64,000 nt of DNA from Novosphingobium sp. TH158 (GTDB lineage Bacteria > Pseudomonadota > Alphaproteobacteria > Sphingomonadales > Sphingomonadaceae), in assembly GCF_002855555.1 (NCBI RefSeq), contig NZ_PKRT01000001.1, positions 1,178,001-1,242,000 on the forward strand, in the 5' to 3' direction. Each line of letters opens with the position of its first letter. Position 1 is the first letter of the stretch. The position numbers were made by a program, and so were the translations under genes. Shown here piece after piece: positions 35,507 through 45,278 of this stretch. The notes under the pieces were generated by a model, which saw only the letters and a program-made list of their open reading frames with translations, had not been told where the DNA came from and did not search any database.

Positions 35507-36621
35507 CCCCAGCCCACCTTGGAGAAGAACACCGCGAAGAAGGCGTCCATGACGATCACCATGAAGATCGCCTGGACCACGGCCATGGTGGTGCGCAGGC
35601 CCACTTCCTCGGAATCGGCCTTCACCTGCAGGCCCTGGAAACAGCCGGTCAGCGCGATCACCAGGCCGAAGAACGGGGCCTTGATCAGGCAGACCCACAG
35701 GTCCTTGGTGGGGACCACGTCCTTGATATCGCCCAGAAAGCCCAGGAACGTGGAATTGAGCGTGAGCGAGGCGATGAAGGCGCCGCCGATGATCGACATG
35801 CTGGCGGCGAAGAAGCCCAGCAGCGGCATCAGCAGCACGCCGGCCATCACGCGCGGCAGGATCAGTGCCTCGATCGGCGAGACGCCGATGGTGCGCATGG
35901 CGTCCACCTCTTCGGTCAGCTTCATCGTGCCCAGCTGCGCGGCGAAGGACGATCCGGACCGGCCCGCAACCATGATCGCCGCCATCAGCGGCCCCAGTTC
36001 GCGCATCGAGATGCGGCCGGTGAGGTTCACGGTGAACCCGTCGAGGCCATAGTCGCGCAATTGTTCGGAACCGAGCTGGGTGATGACGATGCCGACAAGG
36101 AAGCACATCAGGCCGATGATCGGCAGCGCGGTTACGCCCACCAGCTCGAACTGGCGGATCACCGCCTTGCCGCGCAGGCGCGAGGGGTGGCGGATGGTCT
36201 GCCCGGCGGTGACGAGCACCGAGCCGAGGAAACCGATGATGGAAACGGTGCCCTTGCCCGTCGCCTCGACGAATTCGCCGGTATAGGCCAGGCTGCGCTT
36301 CACCAGGCCGCCCTCGTCCGGCGCTTCGGGATGCGGTCGGTCGGAATCGGCAAGCGCGGCGATCAGGCGCTTGGCGCGATCATCGGTGCCGACGATGCGC
36401 GCCTTGTGCTCGCGCGCCACGCGCAGCGCCATCCAGGCGCCGACCGTGTCGATATCGGAGATCTGCGAGAGGTCGACTTCGGCAACCCTGTCCTCGCAGG
36501 CGCGCAGCCGGCGATCGACCACGCCGATCGAGGATACCACCAGCGGCCCCGAAAACACGATGCGAACCGCACCGCCTTCGGCTTCCTCGGTGCTGAAATC
36601 GGCCCATTCGCGCATAGACAT
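35503..36621 (-). CDS. mlaE: STAS-MlaE fusion: Mla lipid transporter permease
   Basis: A 372-residue protein fusing an N-terminal STAS domain to an MlaE permease. Residues ~1-95 ([21 protein letters not shown], then [21 protein letters not shown]) resemble MlaB. Residues ~125-372 contain [63 protein letters not shown] (the E/RELGP-type family motif), and several membrane helices. With mlaF, mlaD and the lipoprotein this forms an inner-membrane lipid transporter keeping outer-membrane asymmetry. The start at 36621 (MSMREW) or 36615 is uncertain; the sequence upstream is a tandem repeat. Confidence 0.9.
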   Translation of the reverse strand: MSMREWADFSTEEAEGGAVRIVFSGPLVVSSIGVVDRRLRACEDRVAEVDLSQISDIDTVGAWMALRVAREHKARIVGTDDRAKRLIAALADSDRPHPEAPDEGGLVKRSLAYTGEFVEATGKGTVSIIGFLGSVLVTAGQTIRHPSRLRGKAVIRQFELVGVTALPIIGLMCFLVGIVITQLGSEQLRDYGLDGFTVNLTGRISMRELGPLMAAIMVAGRSGSSFAAQLGTMKLTEEVDAMRTIGVSPIEALILPRVMAGVLLMPLLGFFAASMSIIGGAFIASLTLNSTFLGFLGDIKDVVPTKDLWVCLIKAPFFGLVIALTGCFQGLQVKADSEEVGLRTTMAVVQAIFMVIVMDAFFAVFFSKVGWG

Positions 36622-36649
36622 ACGTGTCTGCCGGTAAAATGCGGCGTGA

Positions 36650-36738
36650 GCAAGATGGGCATGCGCATTCGCGCAAGGCGGGTAGCAAGATGGCCTGCGC
36701 ATTCGCGCAAGGCGGGGAGCAAGATGGCCTGCGCATTC
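36650..36738. repeat. Tandem repeat of 34-35 bases between mlaE and valS
   Basis: Unit GCAAGATGGCCTGCGCATTC plus a G/C-rich second half. Copy 1 is 36650-36684, copy 2 36685-36718, and copy 3 is partial from 36719 to 36738, where it diverges. The first two copies hold a small hairpin sequence, TGCGC-ATTC-GCGCA (36662-36675 and 36695-36708). There are no spacers, so this is not a CRISPR array. It lies in the divergent promoter region of mlaE and valS. Confidence 0.8.
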
Positions 36739-36794
36739 CCGGCGTCCGGGCAACATGGGTTGCGCGCTCGCCCCCCCGCTGGCAAAGGCCCGCC

Positions 36795-39611
36795 ATGGCT
36801 CTCGACAAGACTTTCGATCCCGCCGCCATCGAGGCGAAATGGTATTCCCACTGGGAAGATAACGGCCTGTTCCGTCCCGAACGGCCAGAGGCGCAGCCCT
36901 ATACCATCGTCAACCCGCCGCCGAACGTAACCGGCAGCCTGCATATCGGCCACGCGCTCGACAATACGCTGCAGGACGTGGTGATCCGCTATGAACGCCT
37001 GCGCGGCAAGGATGCCCTGTGGGTGGTCGGCACCGACCATGCCGGCATCGCCACGCAAATGGTGGTCGAACGGCAGATGGAAGCGGCCGGGGACAAGCGC
37101 ACCAACTATTCGCGCGAGGCCTTTGTCGACAAGGTCTGGGAATGGAAGGCGGAAAGCGGCGGCACGATCACCCGCCAGCTGCGCCGCCTCGGCTGCTCGA
37201 TGGACTGGAGCCGCGAGCAGTTCACCATGGACCCGCACTTCACCCGCGCGGTCGTCAAGGTCTTCGTCGACCTCTACAACCAGGGACTGCTCTATCGCGA
37301 CAAGCGGCTGGTCAACTGGGATCCCAAGCTGAAGACCGCGATCTCGGACCTCGAGGTGGAAACCCGCGAGGTCCAGGGCGGTTTCTGGCACTTCCGATAT
37401 CCGCTGGCAGACGGCGTGAAGCGCGATGACGGGCTCGACTATATCGAGGTCGCCACCACCCGCCCGGAAACCATGCTGGCAGACATGGCCGTGGCCGTTC
37501 ACCCTGACGACGCGCGCTACCAGTCGGTCATCGGCAAGGAGATCCTCCAGCCGCTCACCGGCCGCCGCTTCAAGGTGGTGGCGGATGAGCACGCCGATCC
37601 CGAGCTTGGCTCGGGCGCGGTGAAGATCACCCCGGGGCACGATTTCAACGACTTCGAAGTGGGCAAAAGAGCGGGCATCAAGCCCTCGGAAATGCTCAAC
37701 ATGTTCGATGCCGAAGCCCGCGTGGTGCAGACTTCGGACGGGCTTGTGCCGGAGGAATTCGTCGGGCTGGACCGCTTCGATGCGCGCGCGCTCGTGGTCC
37801 AGCGGATGAAGGAGCAGGGCTTCCTCATCCCGCACGTCACCAAGGACAAGGAAGGCAACGAGGTTCAGCACGATGCCGAACCGCGCACCATCCAGACCCC
37901 CTATGGCGATCGGGGCGGCGTGGTGATCGAGCCGTGGCTGACCGACCAGTGGTACGTCAACGCCGCCGAACTGGCCAAGGCACCGCTGGAAGCCGTCCGC
38001 TCGGGCGCGATCGAGATCGTGCCGAAGACCTGGGAAAAGACCTTCTTCAACTGGATGGAGAACATCCAGCCCTGGTGCGTTTCCCGCCAGCTGTGGTGGG
38101 GCCACCGGATTCCGGCTTGGTATGGGCCGGACGGTCAGGTTTTTGTCGCCGAAGACGAGGCCGCTGCCACCCAATTGGCGACTGAGTATTATAGAAAGCA
38201 GGGGTTGGCCGATCCCATAATCGACATTCAAAACGTGACATTCCATCGCGTCGGAAACGAGGTCGTCGGCTGGGTGGGCGAGGTTCGAGACACCGGCGAA
38301 CTCGTTAATGCACACTCGACAGTAACCCTAGTCCGCGACGAGGACGTCCTGGACACCTGGTTCTCCTCGGCACTGTGGCCCTTCGCCACGCTCGGCTGGC
38401 CGGATGACAGTGCGCTTGTCGAGCGGCATTACCCCAATGACCTGCTGATCTCCGGCTTCGACATCCTGTTCTTCTGGGATGCGAGGATGGCCATGCAAGG
38501 CCTTCATTTCATGAAAGAAGTGCCGTGGAAACGGCTTTACCTGCACGGCCTTGTCCGCGCCGCCGACGGCCAGAAGATGTCGAAGTCCAAGGGCAACGTG
38601 GTCGATCCGCTGGGCCTGATCGACAAGTATGGCGCGGACGCACTGCGCTTCTTCATGGCCGCCATGGAAAGCCAGGGCCGCGACGTGAAGATGGATGAAA
38701 AGCGCTTCGAAGGGTATCGCAACTTCGCCACCAAGCTGTGGAACGCCGCCCGCTTCTGCGAGAGCAACGGCATCGGCGCCAGCACCGCGATCGCCGCGCC
38801 CACGGCCACATCGGCGGTCAACAAGTGGATCATCGGCGAAGTCGTCGAAACGCTGGCCGAGCTGGACAAGGCGATGGCCGACCTGCGCTTCGATGCGGCG
38901 GCGAACACCATCTACCACTTCGTCTGGGACCAGTTCTGCGACTGGTACATCGAGCTGATCAAGGGCAATTTCGACGAAGAGACCAAGGCCGTCGCCGGCT
39001 GGGTGCTCGACCAGATCCTCGTCATGCTGCACCCCTTCATGCCCTTCGTCACCGAAGAATTGTGGGCCGCGCTGGGCGACCGGGCGAACTACCCGCTGAT
39101 CACCGCCGCCTGGCCGCAGCCGGGCGCGGCAGTCGATGCCGAAGCCAAGGCAGAGGTTGACTGGCTGATCGCGCTGATCGGCAACCTGCGCACCGCCAAG
39201 AACGAGCTTGGCATCGCGCCGGGCGCGAAGCTCGATGCCTACCTGCCCGATCCCTCGCCCGCGACGCGCGGGATCATCGAGCGCAACCCGGCCGCCATCG
39301 AGCGCCTTGCGCGGCTCAACGGCATCCGCTTCGATGCGGCACCGGCGGGCGCGGCCATGCAGGTGGGCGCGGGCGATGCCAACATCGTCGTGCCGCTTGA
39401 AGGCGTGATCGACATTGCCGCCGAAAAGGCCCGCCTGACCAAGGCGCTGGAGGTTTCGACCAAGGAAGCCAAGTCGCTCGAAGGCCGCCTGTCGAACCCC
39501 TCCTTCGTCGAAAAGGCGAAGCCCGAGGCGGTCGAGAAGGCCCGCGCCGACCATGCCATGCACAAGGCCGAGGCCGAGCGGCTGGCGGCGGCGCTGGCGC
39601 GGCTGGGGTAA
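36795..39611 (+). CDS. valS: Valyl-tRNA synthetase with an internal insertion
   Basis: ValRS attaches valine to tRNA(Val). The 938-residue protein begins [21 protein letters not shown]. It has the HIGH motif in [15 protein letters not shown], the editing (CP1) domain, the [12 protein letters not shown] motif, the anticodon-binding domain and a C-terminal coiled coil (residues ~870-938). Between [14 protein letters not shown] and [19 protein letters not shown] there are about 45 extra residues (around 457-512) compared with E. coli-type ValRS. They are encoded by DNA with codons rare elsewhere in this window (AGA, ATA, TTG, CTA, GTA). The ATG at 36795 is chosen because upstream frame sequence is the tandem repeat. 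Confidence 0.95.
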   Translation: MALDKTFDPAAIEAKWYSHWEDNGLFRPERPEAQPYTIVNPPPNVTGSLHIGHALDNTLQDVVIRYERLRGKDALWVVGTDHAGIATQMVVERQMEAAGDKRTNYSREAFVDKVWEWKAESGGTITRQLRRLGCSMDWSREQFTMDPHFTRAVVKVFVDLYNQGLLYRDKRLVNWDPKLKTAISDLEVETREVQGGFWHFRYPLADGVKRDDGLDYIEVATTRPETMLADMAVAVHPDDARYQSVIGKEILQPLTGRRFKVVADEHADPELGSGAVKITPGHDFNDFEVGKRAGIKPSEMLNMFDAEARVVQTSDGLVPEEFVGLDRFDARALVVQRMKEQGFLIPHVTKDKEGNEVQHDAEPRTIQTPYGDRGGVVIEPWLTDQWYVNAAELAKAPLEAVRSGAIEIVPKTWEKTFFNWMENIQPWCVSRQLWWGHRIPAWYGPDGQVFVAEDEAAATQLATEYYRKQGLADPIIDIQNVTFHRVGNEVVGWVGEVRDTGELVNAHSTVTLVRDEDVLDTWFSSALWPFATLGWPDDSALVERHYPNDLLISGFDILFFWDARMAMQGLHFMKEVPWKRLYLHGLVRAADGQKMSKSKGNVVDPLGLIDKYGADALRFFMAAMESQGRDVKMDEKRFEGYRNFATKLWNAARFCESNGIGASTAIAAPTATSAVNKWIIGEVVETLAELDKAMADLRFDAAANTIYHFVWDQFCDWYIELIKGNFDEETKAVAGWVLDQILVMLHPFMPFVTEELWAALGDRANYPLITAAWPQPGAAVDAEAKAEVDWLIALIGNLRTAKNELGIAPGAKLDAYLPDPSPATRGIIERNPAAIERLARLNGIRFDAAPAGAAMQVGAGDANIVVPLEGVIDIAAEKARLTKALEVSTKEAKSLEGRLSNPSFVEKAKPEAVEKARADHAMHKAEAERLAAALARLG

Positions 39612-40346
39612 ATGGCGCTCGTCCTCGCCACGACGACCCCCGGCGAGCCCGAGATCTTTGCCTCGGTACAGGGCGAAGGCGCGAGTGCGGGGCGCGCCTG
39701 CGCCTTCGTGCGCCTGTCGCGCTGCAACCTTGCCTGCGAATGGTGCGACACGGCCTATACCTGGCGCTTTAGCGGCGATAACCGCCCGCACCGCGATGGC
39801 ATGGACTTCGAGCGGTCCGCCAACCAGCTCACGCTCGACGAGGCAGACGTCGCCGCGCGCATCGCCGCGCTCGGGCGGCTGCGGCTGGTGGTTACCGGCG
39901 GCGAACCCCTGCTCCAGGCCCCTGCCCTTGCCCGCCTGCTGCCGCTGCTGCCGGGTATCCATGTCGAGGTTGAGACCAACGGCACCGTCGCCCCGCCCCC
40001 GGCGCTCGACGGGCTGGTGCACCAGTGGAATGTCAGTCCCAAGCTTTCCCACAGCGGCAATCCGCGCGACCCTGCCCTGCGGCCCGAGGCGCTGCGCGCC
40101 TTTGCCGCCGATCCGCGCGCGACGTTCAAGTTCGTCATCGCCGAGGAAGCCGACATCGCAGAGGTCCGCGCGCTTGCCGATGCCCATGGCATCCCCGGCC
40201 AGCGCATCTGGCTCATGCCCGAAGGCCGCGACAGCGAGACGATCCGCGCGCGCGGGCGATGGCTTGCCGATTACTGTTCAAAACATGAACTGAATTTCTC
40301 CGACCGCTTGCACATCCACCTGTTCGGCGACACCAGAGGGACATGA
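39612..40346 (+). CDS. queE: 7-carboxy-7-deazaguanine synthase
   Basis: QueE is the radical-SAM enzyme that contracts carboxy-tetrahydropterin to 7-carboxy-7-deazaguanine on the way to queuosine. The 244-residue protein begins IFASVQGEGASAGRACAFVRLSRCNLACEWCDTAYTW, which contains the CxxxCxxC iron-sulfur motif, and has LVVTGGEPLLQ and VEVETNGTVAP. Its ATG follows the valS TAA directly. Other queuosine genes are not in the window. Confidence 0.95.
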   Translation: MALVLATTTPGEPEIFASVQGEGASAGRACAFVRLSRCNLACEWCDTAYTWRFSGDNRPHRDGMDFERSANQLTLDEADVAARIAALGRLRLVVTGGEPLLQAPALARLLPLLPGIHVEVETNGTVAPPPALDGLVHQWNVSPKLSHSGNPRDPALRPEALRAFAADPRATFKFVIAEEADIAEVRALADAHGIPGQRIWLMPEGRDSETIRARGRWLADYCSKHELNFSDRLHIHLFGDTRGT

Positions 40347-41779
40347 GCGAGGCCGTCCCACCCGAAGCTGCTAGCGAAACCCCTGCGCGCCTTGAGCACA
40401 TGCCCGGCGACCTGACTGAAGGCCCGGTTACCCGCACCCTGCTGATGTTCGCCCTACCGACGCTGGGATCGAACGTGCTGCAATCGCTCAACGGCTCGAT
40501 CAGCGCGGTCTATGTCGGCAAGTTCCTGGGCGAGAACGCCTTTGCCGCCACCGGCATCGCCACCATGGTCATGTTCCTGATCTTCTCAGGCACGTTCGGG
40601 CTCTCGATGGCGGCCACGATCATGATCGGTCAGGCCATGGGCCGGCGCGATTTCGACGAGGTGCGCCGCGTCAACGGCGCCACCACGGGGGCCTTCATCG
40701 TCATCAGCCTGGCGATCGCGCTGCTCGGCGGCCTGCTTGCCCCGCCGCTGCTGCACCTGCTTTCTACCCCGGCAGAGGCCTTCGACTACGCGGTGGAGTT
40801 CCTCCATGTGGTGTTCATCGGCATTCCGCTGGTCTTCGTCTCGATGCTGCTGCAATCGGCGCTGCGCGGGGTCGGCGATGCGGTGACCCCGCTGTGGACG
40901 ACCGTGCTGAACCTGGTGTTCTCGGTACTGCTCAACCCGCTGTTCATCCTCGGCTGGGGACCGATACCGGCGATGGGCCTGGCCGGCGCGGCATGGGCCG
41001 GGGTGGTCACCAACGGGCTGTGCCTGATCTTCCTTGTGCTGCGCACCTACATGCTCGATTCCCCGCTGTGCCTGCGCGGTTCGCAGTGGCGGCTGCTGCG
41101 CCCCGACTGGGGCCGCCTGAAGCCGGTGCTGGCAATGGGCGTGCCGATGAGCCTGTCGATGGTCATCATGTCGATCTCGTCGGTGATCATGATGGGCCTG
41201 ATCAACCGCGAAGGCGTGGATACGGTGGCCGGATACAATGCCGCCAACCAGCTGTGGAACTACATCCAGATGCCAGCCTTCGCGGTGAGCAGCGCGGTGA
41301 GCGCCATGGCTGCGCAGAACATCGGCGCCGGCCGGTGGGACCGGATCAGCGCCATCGCCCGCACCGGCCTGCTGGTGAACCTTGCGATGACCGGCCTGCT
41401 CGTGCTCGCCAGCCTGCCGACCGACCATTTCCTGCTTTCGCTGTTCCTGCCTGCCACCAGCCCGGCGCTGGACATCGGCGAGCACATCAACCTGATGATC
41501 GGCTGGACCTTCATTCCGATGACGGTCTCGATGGTGCTTACCTCGATCGTGCGGGCCAACGGCGCGGTTGTCGCCCCGTTCGTCATCCTCTTCGTCTCGG
41601 TGATCCTGGTGCGACTGACGCTGGGCTTCGGCCTGTACGACTGGCTGGGGGCAGAGGCGATCTGGTTCGCCTTCATGGCCAGCAGCTCGTCATCCGCGCT
41701 GATGGCGGCGGCCTATTACCTGAAAGGCGGCTGGCGCAAGCCACGGGCCATGGCAGGTCGCCGGGCCGCGCTGGGCTGA
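40343..41779 (+). CDS. MATE-family multidrug/sodium antiporter
   Basis: A 478-residue exporter with twelve hydrophobic segments in two related halves: LLMFALPTLGSNVLQSLNGSISAVYVGKFLGENAFAATGIA opens the first and LAMGVPMSLSMVIMSISSVIMMGLINREGVDTVAGYNAANQLW the second. The substrate cannot be predicted. It overlaps queE as ATGA and converges on the HerA-like gene, with a perfect hairpin in between. Confidence 0.93.
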   Translation: MSEAVPPEAASETPARLEHMPGDLTEGPVTRTLLMFALPTLGSNVLQSLNGSISAVYVGKFLGENAFAATGIATMVMFLIFSGTFGLSMAATIMIGQAMGRRDFDEVRRVNGATTGAFIVISLAIALLGGLLAPPLLHLLSTPAEAFDYAVEFLHVVFIGIPLVFVSMLLQSALRGVGDAVTPLWTTVLNLVFSVLLNPLFILGWGPIPAMGLAGAAWAGVVTNGLCLIFLVLRTYMLDSPLCLRGSQWRLLRPDWGRLKPVLAMGVPMSLSMVIMSISSVIMMGLINREGVDTVAGYNAANQLWNYIQMPAFAVSSAVSAMAAQNIGAGRWDRISAIARTGLLVNLAMTGLLVLASLPTDHFLLSLFLPATSPALDIGEHINLMIGWTFIPMTVSMVLTSIVRANGAVVAPFVILFVSVILVRLTLGFGLYDWLGAEAIWFAFMASSSSSALMAAAYYLKGGWRKPRAMAGRRAALG

Positions 41780-41787
41780 GCTCAATC

Positions 41788-41805
41788 GCCACCCGGCGGG
41801 GTGGC
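41788..41805. terminator. Hairpin between converging MATE and HerA-like genes
   Basis: GCCACCC (41788-41794), loop GGCG, GGGTGGC (41799-41805): a perfect seven-base-pair stem directly next to the HerA-like stop codon, between two convergent genes. No T tract follows on either strand, so it may act weakly or in both directions. Confidence 0.55.
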
Positions 41806-43500
41806 TTACCTTCCCTGCGCGCGCCAGCGCATGACGGTGCGCTGCACAGCTGCTTCCTCGCCGCCGGTCACGCGCCACAGGTCGGTGATCGAGGGATCGG
41901 CCGAGGCCGGGCGCTTGATTTCCTCAAGCTCGTCGAAGGTCACGCGCATCGGGATGGCAACGCCTTCGCCGCACATGATCGCCTCGCGGTTGCGCAGCGC
42001 GGGAATGGAATCGAGGAACCCGCGCGAGCCTTCGGGCATGGCCGCCTTGACGAAGGCCTGGTCGCGATCGTTGTTCAGGCGCATCGAAATGATCGTGCCG
42101 CACTGCGAAAGCACGCCTTCGGCAAGGTCGGACGGGCGCTGGGTGATTAGGCCCAGGGCAACGCCGTACTTTCGGCCTTCCTTGGCGATACGGCTGAGGA
42201 TGCGGCCCACTGATGAGCCATCGGCATTGCGCTCGTTCGGCACGTAGCGGTGCGCTTCTTCGCAGACCAGCAGCACCGGGCGCTGCTTTTCGTCGCGGCT
42301 CCAGATGGCATGGTCGAACACCAGTCGCGCCAGCACGGCGACCACGGTGGAGGTGATTTCCGATGGTACGCCCGAAACGTCGATGATCGAGATCGGCTTG
42401 CCGTCTGCGGGCAGGCGGAAGATCTTGCCGATGAAGTCCGCCATGGTGTCAGTCACCAGCATGCCTGAGAACATGAACTGATAGCGCGGATCGTTGCGCA
42501 GCTCGTCGATCTTGTTCTTGATGCGCATGTAGGGCGCAGAGGTGGTCGCCTTGTCGAGCTTGCCGGCCTCGTTCTGGATGATCGTCGTCAGGTCGGACAG
42601 GACGTAGGGGATCGGGCTATCGACGGTGATGCGCCCCATCTGCTCGGCCAGCCGGTTCTTCATCCGCGCCTGCAACAGGCAGCGGGCAAGGATATCGGCA
42701 TCTTCCTGGCGCTGTTCCCCGGTGGACGTGAGCATGGCCTCGCAATGCTCTTCGAAGTTCATCAGCCAGTAGGGCATGGCGAGGTTCGAAACGTCGAAGA
42801 CCATGCCGGTAGTGCGGAAGGCGGCGGCATATTCGCCGTGCGGGTCGACCATGACGACATGGCCCTGCGGCGCCGCTTCACAGATGCGGTGCAGGATCAG
42901 CGCGGCGCTGGTCGACTTGCCGGTGCCGGTCGAGCCGAGCAGGGCGAAATGCTTGCCAAGGAAGGCGTCGATATAGATGCCCGCGCGGATATCGCGCGTG
43001 GGGAATACGGCGCCGACCTGGATGGTCGAGCGGCCATCGCTGGCATAGATCTGGCGCAGGTCGTTCGTGGTTGCCGGATAGACCAGCGCGCCGGGGATCG
43101 GATAGCAGGTAACACCGCGACGGAAGCCGTGGATGCGGCCGGTCAGCTTTTCCTCGTCACCTTCGCCCAGGAAGTCGATCTGCGCCTGGATGCCGCCGGG
43201 GGTCCGGGAATCCTGCTTTTGCGTGCGAACCGAAGCGAGCAGCCAACCCCGCCCGACGCGGATCTTGATCTGGCTGCCAACCTGCCCGGCCAGCGCGATC
43301 GAGGGATCGAGATCCTGCGAGCATTCGTGCAGGCGCTGCAGGTCGAGCGCGATAGCCGAGCTGGAGCCGGCGATTTCCTGGATGATGCCGATCGGCTCAA
43401 GCGCATTGTCGATCTGCGGATGGGCGGCATGGCCCGCCAGATCGTGCGGACTGGCCGGACTGGCCGTTTCAAAACCCCGCGAACTCATGTCCGACATCAT
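41806..43500 (-). CDS. HerA-like ATPase (DUF87)
   Basis: A 564-residue hexameric-type P-loop ATPase of the HerA/FtsK clan. An N-terminal HAS-barrel-like region precedes Walker A LLGSTGTGKSTSAALILHRI. VVMVDPHGEYAAAF follows, and Walker B is RPVLLVCEEAHRYVPNE. The arginine region comes in GRILSRIAKEGRKYGVALGLITQRPSDL. HerA usually works with the NurA nuclease in DNA end resection, or with partners in phage defence such as SIR2. No NurA or such partner is adjacent here. The start at 43500 has GTGGGG upstream; a GTG at 43512 and an ATG at 43497 are alternatives. Confidence 0.88.
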   Translation of the reverse strand: MMSDMSSRGFETASPASPHDLAGHAAHPQIDNALEPIGIIQEIAGSSSAIALDLQRLHECSQDLDPSIALAGQVGSQIKIRVGRGWLLASVRTQKQDSRTPGGIQAQIDFLGEGDEEKLTGRIHGFRRGVTCYPIPGALVYPATTNDLRQIYASDGRSTIQVGAVFPTRDIRAGIYIDAFLGKHFALLGSTGTGKSTSAALILHRICEAAPQGHVVMVDPHGEYAAAFRTTGMVFDVSNLAMPYWLMNFEEHCEAMLTSTGEQRQEDADILARCLLQARMKNRLAEQMGRITVDSPIPYVLSDLTTIIQNEAGKLDKATTSAPYMRIKNKIDELRNDPRYQFMFSGMLVTDTMADFIGKIFRLPADGKPISIIDVSGVPSEITSTVVAVLARLVFDHAIWSRDEKQRPVLLVCEEAHRYVPNERNADGSSVGRILSRIAKEGRKYGVALGLITQRPSDLAEGVLSQCGTIISMRLNNDRDQAFVKAAMPEGSRGFLDSIPALRNREAIMCGEGVAIPMRVTFDELEEIKRPASADPSITDLWRVTGGEEAAVQRTVMRWRAQGR

Positions 43501-43563
43501 GCGACGCCCCACTCAAACCCTTGAACTTGTTGAGCGGGTTAAGGTTAACCTGTTAAGATAGGC

Positions 43564-44316
43564 CTAAAATCGGCTGAAAAGACGCCCTGCCGCCAGCCCC
43601 ATGCCCACCGCGACAAAGACCGCGAGCACACCGTAGAGCAGGCCGTAGTTCTGCGCGAAATCGGCGATGCCCTGTTCGAAGCCGCGCTTGGAGACGTTGA
43701 CATGCGCCGTGGCCGAAGCGACGACGCGGCCCTTGCTGATGGCCAGCGTTTCGGCGGTATAGCGCCCGGTGGGCACCATCGATGGCAAGCGGATGCGCGC
43801 CTGGTAGAGCACCTGTTCGCTGATCGTCACCGCGCCATCGTTCTGCTGGTAAAGCCCGTCCTGCGCGCGCTCGGCAACCAGTCCATCGGCAAAGCGGCGC
43901 TGCTTGGCCGGATCGATCGAGCCGATCGGCGAAAGCTGCAAGGATGGCAGCCCCATCTCGTAAATCGCGGCGGTGCGGGCATCGACGATCTTTTCGATCG
44001 GGCGGGACGATGCCACCGCGTAATAGCCCGGCGCGGAGCGGTATTCGCTGCTCGATCCGTTGACCCAGATGCCGGCGAAGCGCTGCTTTTCGCGCACGAC
44101 GATCGATTCCGTCGGGCCCTTGAGGATCACCACGATATCGTAGTCGCGCCCGGCGCGGCTGCCGCTGGGATCGAGGATCGCGCCGTAAAGCAGCAGTTCG
44201 GTGCCGGTGAAGCCCTGCCGCACCTGGATTTCGTGCTGCGACACTTCGGGCACCAGGATGGGGTCCACCGCGCCGGTCAGCAGCCACAGCGAAAGCAGGG
44301 CGAACAGCCGCTTCAT
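43564..44316 (-). CDS. TIGR02186-family alphaproteobacterial membrane protein
   Basis: A 250-residue protein with a signal peptide (MKRLFALLSLWLLTGAVDP). The large extracytoplasmic domain (VSQHEIQVRQGFTGTELLLYGAILDP, then YDIVVILKGPTESIVVREKQRFAGIWVN) precedes one C-terminal membrane helix (about residues 226-246, LLYGVLAVFVAVGMGLAAGRL). This matches the alphaproteobacterial family that is regularly found beside TauE/SafE permeases. It overlaps the permease gene as ATGA, so the two likely act together. The biochemical role is not established. Confidence 0.85.
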   Translation of the reverse strand: MKRLFALLSLWLLTGAVDPILVPEVSQHEIQVRQGFTGTELLLYGAILDPSGSRAGRDYDIVVILKGPTESIVVREKQRFAGIWVNGSSSEYRSAPGYYAVASSRPIEKIVDARTAAIYEMGLPSLQLSPIGSIDPAKQRRFADGLVAERAQDGLYQQNDGAVTISEQVLYQARIRLPSMVPTGRYTAETLAISKGRVVASATAHVNVSKRGFEQGIADFAQNYGLLYGVLAVFVAVGMGLAAGRLFSRF

Positions 44317-45227
44317 AACGGCGCCACCGTGTAGATCGCCTCCGGCCGGTACGTCAGCCCCAGCGCCATCCGCAAGGCGACCAGCAGCACCAGCGCAGCC
44401 AGCACCAGCCGCAGCCGGTCCGCCGGAATCTTCAGCGCCAACCGCGCGCCGAACTGGGCGCCCGTCACCGATCCGATCAGCAGCGCGGCGGCAAGGACGA
44501 TATCGACCGCGTGCGTTGTCACCGAATGCATCAGGGTGGTGGCGATGGTGGTGAACAGGATCTGGAACAGCGAGGTGCCGACCACCACGTTGGCACTCAT
44601 CCCCAGGATGTAGAGCATGGCCGGGACCAGCACGAAGCCGCCACCGATACCCATCAGCATGGTCAGGATGCCGGTGATCACGCCCAGCGCCAGCGGCGCC
44701 AGTGGCGAGATGTAGAGCCCCGAGCGATAGAACCGCCAGCGCAGCGGCAGGTTGGCTACGAGCGGGTGGTGCCGCCGCTTCTTGGCGGGGCGAGGAATGC
44801 CGGTGCGCTGCGCCTTCAGCGCCGCCCAGGCATCGCGCGCCATGACCGTGCCGATCCCGCCGAGCAGGACGACATAGAGGATGTTGATCAGGGTATCGAT
44901 CTGGCCGAGCGAGGAAAACAGGTTGAACAGCAGCGCGCCCAGCCCGGTGCCAATGATGCCGCCGACCACCATCACCGCACCCATGTGGTAATCGACCCCG
45001 CCGCGCCGCGAATGGGCGATCACGCCGGAAACGCTGGCGCCGGTAACCTGGCTGGCGGCAGAGGCTGCGGCAACCGTGGGCGGCACGCCATAGAAGATCA
45101 GCAGCGGTGTTGTCAGGAAGCCGCCGCCAACGCCGAACATGCCCGAAAGCAGCCCCGTCAGCACCCCCAGCCCGACAATCACGAGCAGGTTCACCGCAAG
45201 GTTGGCAATGGGCAGGTAAACGTCCAT
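44313..45227 (-). CDS. TauE/SafE-family sulfite/organosulfonate exporter
   Basis: A 304-residue membrane protein with about eight helices and two family repeats: VLTGLLSGMFGVGGGFLTTPLLIFYGVPP in the first half and GVITGILTMLMGIGGGFVLVPAMLYILGMSANVVVGTSLFQ in the second, both with the GxGGG-type motif. Members move sulfite, sulfoacetate or related anions. It is coupled to the TIGR02186-type gene, an arrangement common in alphaproteobacteria. Confidence 0.9.
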   Translation of the reverse strand: MDVYLPIANLAVNLLVIVGLGVLTGLLSGMFGVGGGFLTTPLLIFYGVPPTVAAASAASQVTGASVSGVIAHSRRGGVDYHMGAVMVVGGIIGTGLGALLFNLFSSLGQIDTLINILYVVLLGGIGTVMARDAWAALKAQRTGIPRPAKKRRHHPLVANLPLRWRFYRSGLYISPLAPLALGVITGILTMLMGIGGGFVLVPAMLYILGMSANVVVGTSLFQILFTTIATTLMHSVTTHAVDIVLAAALLIGSVTGAQFGARLALKIPADRLRLVLAALVLLVALRMALGLTYRPEAIYTVAPL

Positions 45228-45278
45228 GGGATCGCCGCCCGCACTAGCCGGAATGGCGTGCGCTGTTAAGGCTGTACC

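Noticed and set aside
36650..36738. CRISPR-like repeat
   Set aside because: Copies are directly adjacent with no spacers, and only two and a half copies exist.
36624..36794. N-terminal extension of ValRS by 57 residues
   Set aside because: The extension is only the tandem-repeat DNA translated; the family start MALDKTFDP has its own ATG at 36795.
36363..40187. Long minus-strand frames opposite valS and queE
   Set aside because: These are shadow frames; valS and queE carry all family motifs on the plus strand.
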